In this document: one piece after another, positions 60,801 to 64,000 of the stretch
How the letters are laid out: the number at the start of each line of letters is the position of its first letter
Numbering within the stretch: position 1 is the first letter of the stretch
Assembly (NCBI GenBank): GCA_036924285.1
Contig: JAYKYS010000017.1
Location: 1,903,501 to 1,967,500, forward strand
From: Asterella californica
Lineage: Eukaryota > Streptophyta > Marchantiopsida > Marchantiales > Aytoniaceae
Reading direction: 5' to 3'
Length of the DNA stretch: 64,000 nt
Position numbers and translations under genes: made by a program
Notes under the pieces: model-generated
The model's input: the letters and a program-made list of their open reading frames with translations, nothing else
Told to the model about the DNA's origin: nothing
Databases searched by the model: none

Positions 60801-60960
60801 GCTCTGGTCTGTTCCTCAGTTTTGTGCTGTTAGGAGGAAGAAACGGTAGTGTACATACATTTGGAATGGTATATAACCTGACTGCTCTGGTCTGGTTCTC
60901 AATTCTGTGCTCTTAGGAGAAAGAACCGGCAGTGTACATACATTTGGAGTGTATATATAG
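60801..60960 (+). promoter_or_regulatory. Tandemly duplicated LTR promoter
   Basis: An 83-bp unit starting GCTCTGGTCTG occurs at 60801 and 60884. Each copy ends in a TATA box: TGGTATATAACC near 60868 and GTGTATATATAGC near 60950. Element 1-9113 has only one unit. The duplication gives two potential core promoters. Confidence 0.65.
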
Positions 60961-61079
60961 CAGCGTTTGTTTTCGTGGTTGTCTTTCTCTGTCTTGTCTC
61001 TGTTTCAGCACACAACATCTCCACAGCCAAGAACCTCGCGTTTTCTTGGACATCCTTCACGTAATATCCGACACGATAC

Positions 61080-61482
61080 CGGGGTGGAAGATCTCTCCCC
61101 ATGGTAGAAGCGGTCCTCTTTACTGCGCTTCCTCGCATCGCAGTAGGAGTATCCATCCATCCTTCGTCTTCTGGAGTCTTCGGAAGACTCCTTGGTGTAG
61201 CAGAAGCGGTCTTCTGCTCCGGTCGGGTACTCAGCGACTCTTCCTGCGAGTCAGACTCCGATCTCGAATGAATGAGGGAGGTGGTCTTCCTAAGTACACT
61301 TCTAGGACCCATCTTCCTCAGAGGCATGGTGTCTTCTGACCCACTGGAGTCGTCTTCCCTCGTCAGAAGCGTCTTCTGATGAGTGCCGGGCCTCATCTGC
61401 GGCATCAGAGTGGGAGGGGGAGTCATCGCTGCTGCTCGGTCGTCTTCTCCCGAGGTCTCCTCTTTCGGCTCATGCTGCCCGG
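61080..61482 (-). pseudogene. Second copy of the coiled-coil gene, N-terminal part
   Basis: Reads on the minus strand from TGQHEPKEETSGEDDRAAAM through MPQMRPGTHQKTLL, DSQEESLSTRPEQKTASATP and WMDTPTAMRGSAVKRTAS to GRDLPP at the solo LTR border. The frame is open over this whole stretch. The very N-terminus is beyond the next insertion, at 63920. Confidence 0.75.
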
Positions 61483-61982
61483 TGTCGTATTGTACATAGG
61501 TCTGTACAGTGAAAAGTATTGCAAAGAGATATTTTTTCCTATATTGTGTAAAGGAAGCTGCCCTGCAGCTTAACAAGCTGGGCAGGAGCTAAGCTAGGGC
61601 CATGCTTGACAAGCTGCCCCCTAGCTTAGACTGGAATATCACCTTGAAAGAGGTCGAAAGACACCAGAATGCAGAGCTCGACGAGGAGAGCGACCTCATG
61701 CTTCCAGTTTTGACAAAAAGTGCTTTAAGTAATAGTTAGCACGTGTTTTAAACTAAGAAATATGCGATAGAGGGAAATCTGTCGATTCTGACTCGCGACT
61801 CGAACTCAGAATCTGATTGCCTGAGTGTGTAGGTGTTCACAAGTACTATAGTTTTGACTCTTTACTCGTTTAAAACGGAGTTGTATAGAGAAGTTTGCAC
61901 AGAAAAGGCTAGTAAAGACTTTGCAGGAAGATTTTTACAGTAAAAGCATATGTACAGGTTTTAAAAGCTTTTAGAACGGAAC

Positions 61983-62330
61983 CAAAGGCCATCCCAGTGA
62001 TAGGGCGCCTGCCTAGGAGGGAAGTGGTCCCAGGATCAATCCCTCCTGGCCTCTGGTTCCTATTCTGGCGTGTTGGCCTCCCGGATGGGAGTCTATGTTG
62101 GGTATTCAGCCATGTCCTGTATACCTAGGGGCGGGAGACCGGTATCTCCCTTAATCGTGGGCTTCCTGGCCTAAGCCTCCGCATGCCATCCTGAATATAC
62201 TATGGGAGATACCTGATGCGCATATGGGGGGGCTGTAAGCCCTGTGGGGCAGCCTCATAAGTGTTAGGGCTTCGGCCTACATTGGATGGCTTGTAGTATA
62301 TTCAGGATGGCATCAAGATGGCATCAAGAG
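61983..62330 (+). mobile_element. Candidate tRNA-derived SINE
   Basis: The stretch CCAGTGATAGGGCGCCTGCC resembles a tRNA D-arm/A-box region, and GATCAATCC at 62034-62042 fits a B box (GWTCRANNC) about 35-40 bases on. Flanking GGAACCAAAGGCC and GGCCTCTGGTTCC can pair as an acceptor-like stem with one mismatch. Downstream is a GC-rich body containing an inverted repeat (TGCCATCCTGAATATACTA and its complement, about 62184-62205 and 62297-62317). No poly-A tail seen, so the 3' end is uncertain. Confidence 0.55.
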
Positions 62331-62826
62331 CACAGGAAACTTTTGCTAAATAGTTAAATAATCATCGAGTAGGCTTGCGATGGAGAATGAGGTTATGTGA
62401 ACCTTTATCAGTGTAGAGATAGAGTTTGTAGAGACAACTGCGAAACTTATATTAAAAAGAGGTCAACTTTGTGTATACCTAGGGGCGGGAGACCGGTATC
62501 TCCCTTAATCGTGGGCTTCCTGGCCTAAGCCTCCGCATGCCATCCTGAATATACTATGGGAGATACCTGATGCGCATATGGGGGGGCTGTAAGCCCTGTG
62601 GGGCAGCCTCATAAGTGTTAGGGCTTCGGCCTACATTGGATGGCTTGTAGTATATTCAGGATGGCATCAAGATGGCATCAAGAGCACAGGAAACTTTTGC
62701 TAAATAGTTAAATAATCATCGAGTAGGCTTGCGATGGAGAATGAGGTTATGTGAACCTTTATCAGTGTAGAGATAGAGTTTGTAGAGACAACTACGAAAC
62801 TTATATTAAAAAGAGGTCAACTTTGT
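62119..62826 (+). repeat. 354-bp tandem duplication
   Basis: GTATACCTAGGGGCGGG starts at 62119 and again at 62473. The two copies appear identical apart from about one substitution (ACTGCGAAAC against ACTACGAAAC). The unit covers the SINE body and adjoining sequence. Near-identity shows a recent event. Confidence 0.92.
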
Positions 62827-63070
62827 GAAAAATGCTTTGTACGCATAAGGACAGCAGGGGGGCAGCTTAAGCTGGGGGCCTGCTTGTGATAAGCGACTGT
62901 GCTTATAAGGACAGCAGGGGGGCAGCTTAAGCTGGGCCCTTAACTTTTAGGTTAAATACTTGCGACGGCTGAAGATCGGGGGACTTTTCAAACACTTTGG
63001 CAGAGGAGTTTTCGGAGTGAGTGGAGGCGGAAGGAGGAGAAAGCAGCAGAATTAGGGATTGAGGGGAGGA

Positions 63071-63478
63071 GACGCTGAGAAGCTTGGAGGCTGAGCAGGG
63101 ATTGATTTTTCTGACAGAATTGAGTGGATTGAGGGGAGGAGACGCTGAGAAGCTTGGAGGCTGAGCAGGGATTGATTTTTCTGACAGAATTGAGTGGATT
63201 GAGGAGAGGAGACGCTGAGAAGCTTGGAGGCTGAGCAGGGATTGATTTTTCTGACAGAATTGAGTGGATTGAGGAGAGGAGACGCTGAGAAGCTTGGAGG
63301 CTGAGCAGGGATTGATTTTTCTGACAGAATTGAGTGGATTGAGGAGAGGAGACGCTGAGAAGCTTGGAGGCTGAGCAGGGATTGATTTTTCTGACAAAAT
63401 TGAGTGGATTGAGGAGAGGAGACGCTGAGAAGCTTGGAGGCTGAGTGAGGATCGATTTTTCGGACAGAATTGATTAGA
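63071..63478. repeat. 70-bp minisatellite, six units
   Basis: GACGCTGAGAAGCTTGGAGG recurs at 63071, 63141, 63211, 63281, 63351 and 63421, exactly 70 bases apart. Units are nearly identical, the last more diverged. Because 70 is not a multiple of three, successive units are read in successive frames, yet the minus strand stays open throughout (62927-63544), translating to three alternating Ser/Leu/Pro-rich peptides. Confidence 0.93.
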
Positions 63479-63919
63479 GTGAGCAGGGGAGATCGTGAGA
63501 GAGACAGGAAAGTGTTTTGGAGACAAGAATCTCATATGTTGCACAGTTTTGAGGTTTGGAGGTAGAATTGAACGGACAGGGTGGTCTATTTGAAAGGGAT
63601 TGTTTTTGGTAAGGATTTGGTTGTCGTGAGATCAAACTCCTTGGAATTTTCAGCTGAGACGGACTCAGGAGAGGAGGAGAGAGATATTTTCTTAAGCAGT
63701 GAAGCAGTTGACACTGAAATAAAGCTATTTCTACTCCGGAGAGATCTATTTGTGTACCTGAGTGCGTGCTTGAGTGTTTGTTTTACAATTGGTGGACAGA
63801 AGAGGCTGTGTTTTGAGATTTCATCGCCTGCAGCGACATATTTTCCCTTCTGGTCATTTCTCTTTGGTCTATCACAGTCAGGAGGTCCGCCCTCCCCAAG
63901 AAAGACTCTCGCCACGACA

Positions 63920-63999
63920 CCGGTTGGCCCATACTTCACCAACTGATCTTCCGTGAGATCCCTCATGGCTACGTACAAGTAACAGAAGAAAGGTGTCAA
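63920..63999 (-). pseudogene. N-terminus of the coiled-coil gene, cut by the window end
   Basis: Minus strand reads AMRDLTEDQLVKYGPTG, supplying the start of the gene that continues at 61482. An ATG is present at 63964-63966 (CAT on plus) just before RDLTEDQ, and another lies upstream. It shows the N-terminus of the protein that the copy at 58560 has lost. Confidence 0.65.
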
Positions 64000-64000
64000 G

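Larger units (their letters stand above)
58927..61079 (+). repeat. Solo LTR of family A inside the coiled-coil gene
   Basis: It has both LTR ends (GTGTCGTGTCGTGGACC ... CCGACACGATAC) without internal sequence. The host gene continues on both sides: CATCTTCC before and CGGGGTGGAAG after together match the uninterrupted CATCTTCCGGGGTGGAAG at about 58121-58138. No clear target duplication remains. It contains the 157-bp units, the ~184-bp array and a duplicated promoter. It is diverged from the element at 1-9113, so it is an older insertion. Confidence 0.88.
61483..63919. mobile_element. TG...CA element, probably a solo LTR of a third family (C)
   Basis: It begins TGTCGTATTGTACATAGG and ends CGCCACGACA, with CCGG on both sides (61479-61482 and 63920-63923). 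Removing it and one CCGG restores the coiled-coil gene line seen uninterrupted near 58525-58535. The 2.4 kb has no retroviral protein, so a solo LTR is the best reading. It contains a tRNA-like SINE head, a 354-bp duplication, a two-copy ~59-bp repeat (62836-62935) and the 70-bp minisatellite. Orientation unknown. Confidence 0.7.

Noticed and set aside
61983..62050. A functional tRNA gene
   Set aside because: B-box and A-box resemblance is partial, the paired ends are too long for an acceptor stem, and it continues into a long body; a SINE head fits better.
62927..63544. 205-codon open frame as a Ser/Leu/Pro-rich protein
   Set aside because: It is produced by the 70-bp minisatellite read in rotating frames; no conserved start or context.

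Overview
This window is repeat-derived DNA from a eukaryotic genome. I see no intact host gene. The element families (Ty3/gypsy elements with chromodomains, an Athila-like tRNA-Asp primer site, a Mutator-like transposase with a SWIM zinc finger) point to a green plant or streptophyte alga with a large, transposon-rich genome. I cannot name the species; a charophyte such as Chara is only a guess.

Left end (1-11.9 kb): three layers of nested insertion. A young Ty3/gypsy element (family A, minus strand, 1-9113) has gag, a CCHC knuckle with protease, reverse transcriptase, RNase H and integrase between very similar LTRs. It sits inside the 3' remnant of an older LTR of its own family (9114-9267, plus). 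That remnant sits inside a family B LTR (9268-11944, plus). Family B LTRs carry a coiled-coil protein gene.

Middle left (11.9-23 kb): degenerate, AT-richer sequence with a minus-strand Ty3/gypsy remnant that has lost its RT core (15.4-16.25 kb), an unrecognised broken ORF set near 13.7-14.5 kb, and long stretches where I recognise nothing.

Centre (23-33 kb): a family B element (23141-31429, minus; TG...CA ends, 5-bp target duplication AGTTC) split a chromovirus copy in its integrase tail. Flanking chromovirus pieces are at 23020-23140 and 31430-32900. The family B element has a tRNA-Asp-type primer site and a gag fragment but no pol, so it is non-autonomous. Its LTRs exceed 3 kb.

33-48.5 kb: a decayed Mutator-like transposase (34.2-36.6 kb) followed by CATTCA-rich tandem repeats, an Athila-like RT remnant (40.8-41.3 kb), a ~30-bp hairpin-bearing minisatellite (43.1-43.65 kb), and a region with possible exon remnants (45.7-48.2 kb).

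Right end (48.5-64 kb): another family B copy (48577-50979, plus) inserted in the RT of a second chromovirus pseudogene (50980-54300). Next come a short plus-strand family B piece (54585-55319) and a large minus-strand family B block (55325-window end). The block's gene is interrupted by a family A solo LTR (58927-61079) and by a third type of TG...CA element (61483-63919). The latter holds a tRNA-like SINE head, a 354-bp tandem duplication and a 70-bp minisatellite.

The most unusual item is family B: a non-autonomous LTR element whose very long LTRs carry a coiled-coil protein gene, seen here in at least six partial copies.
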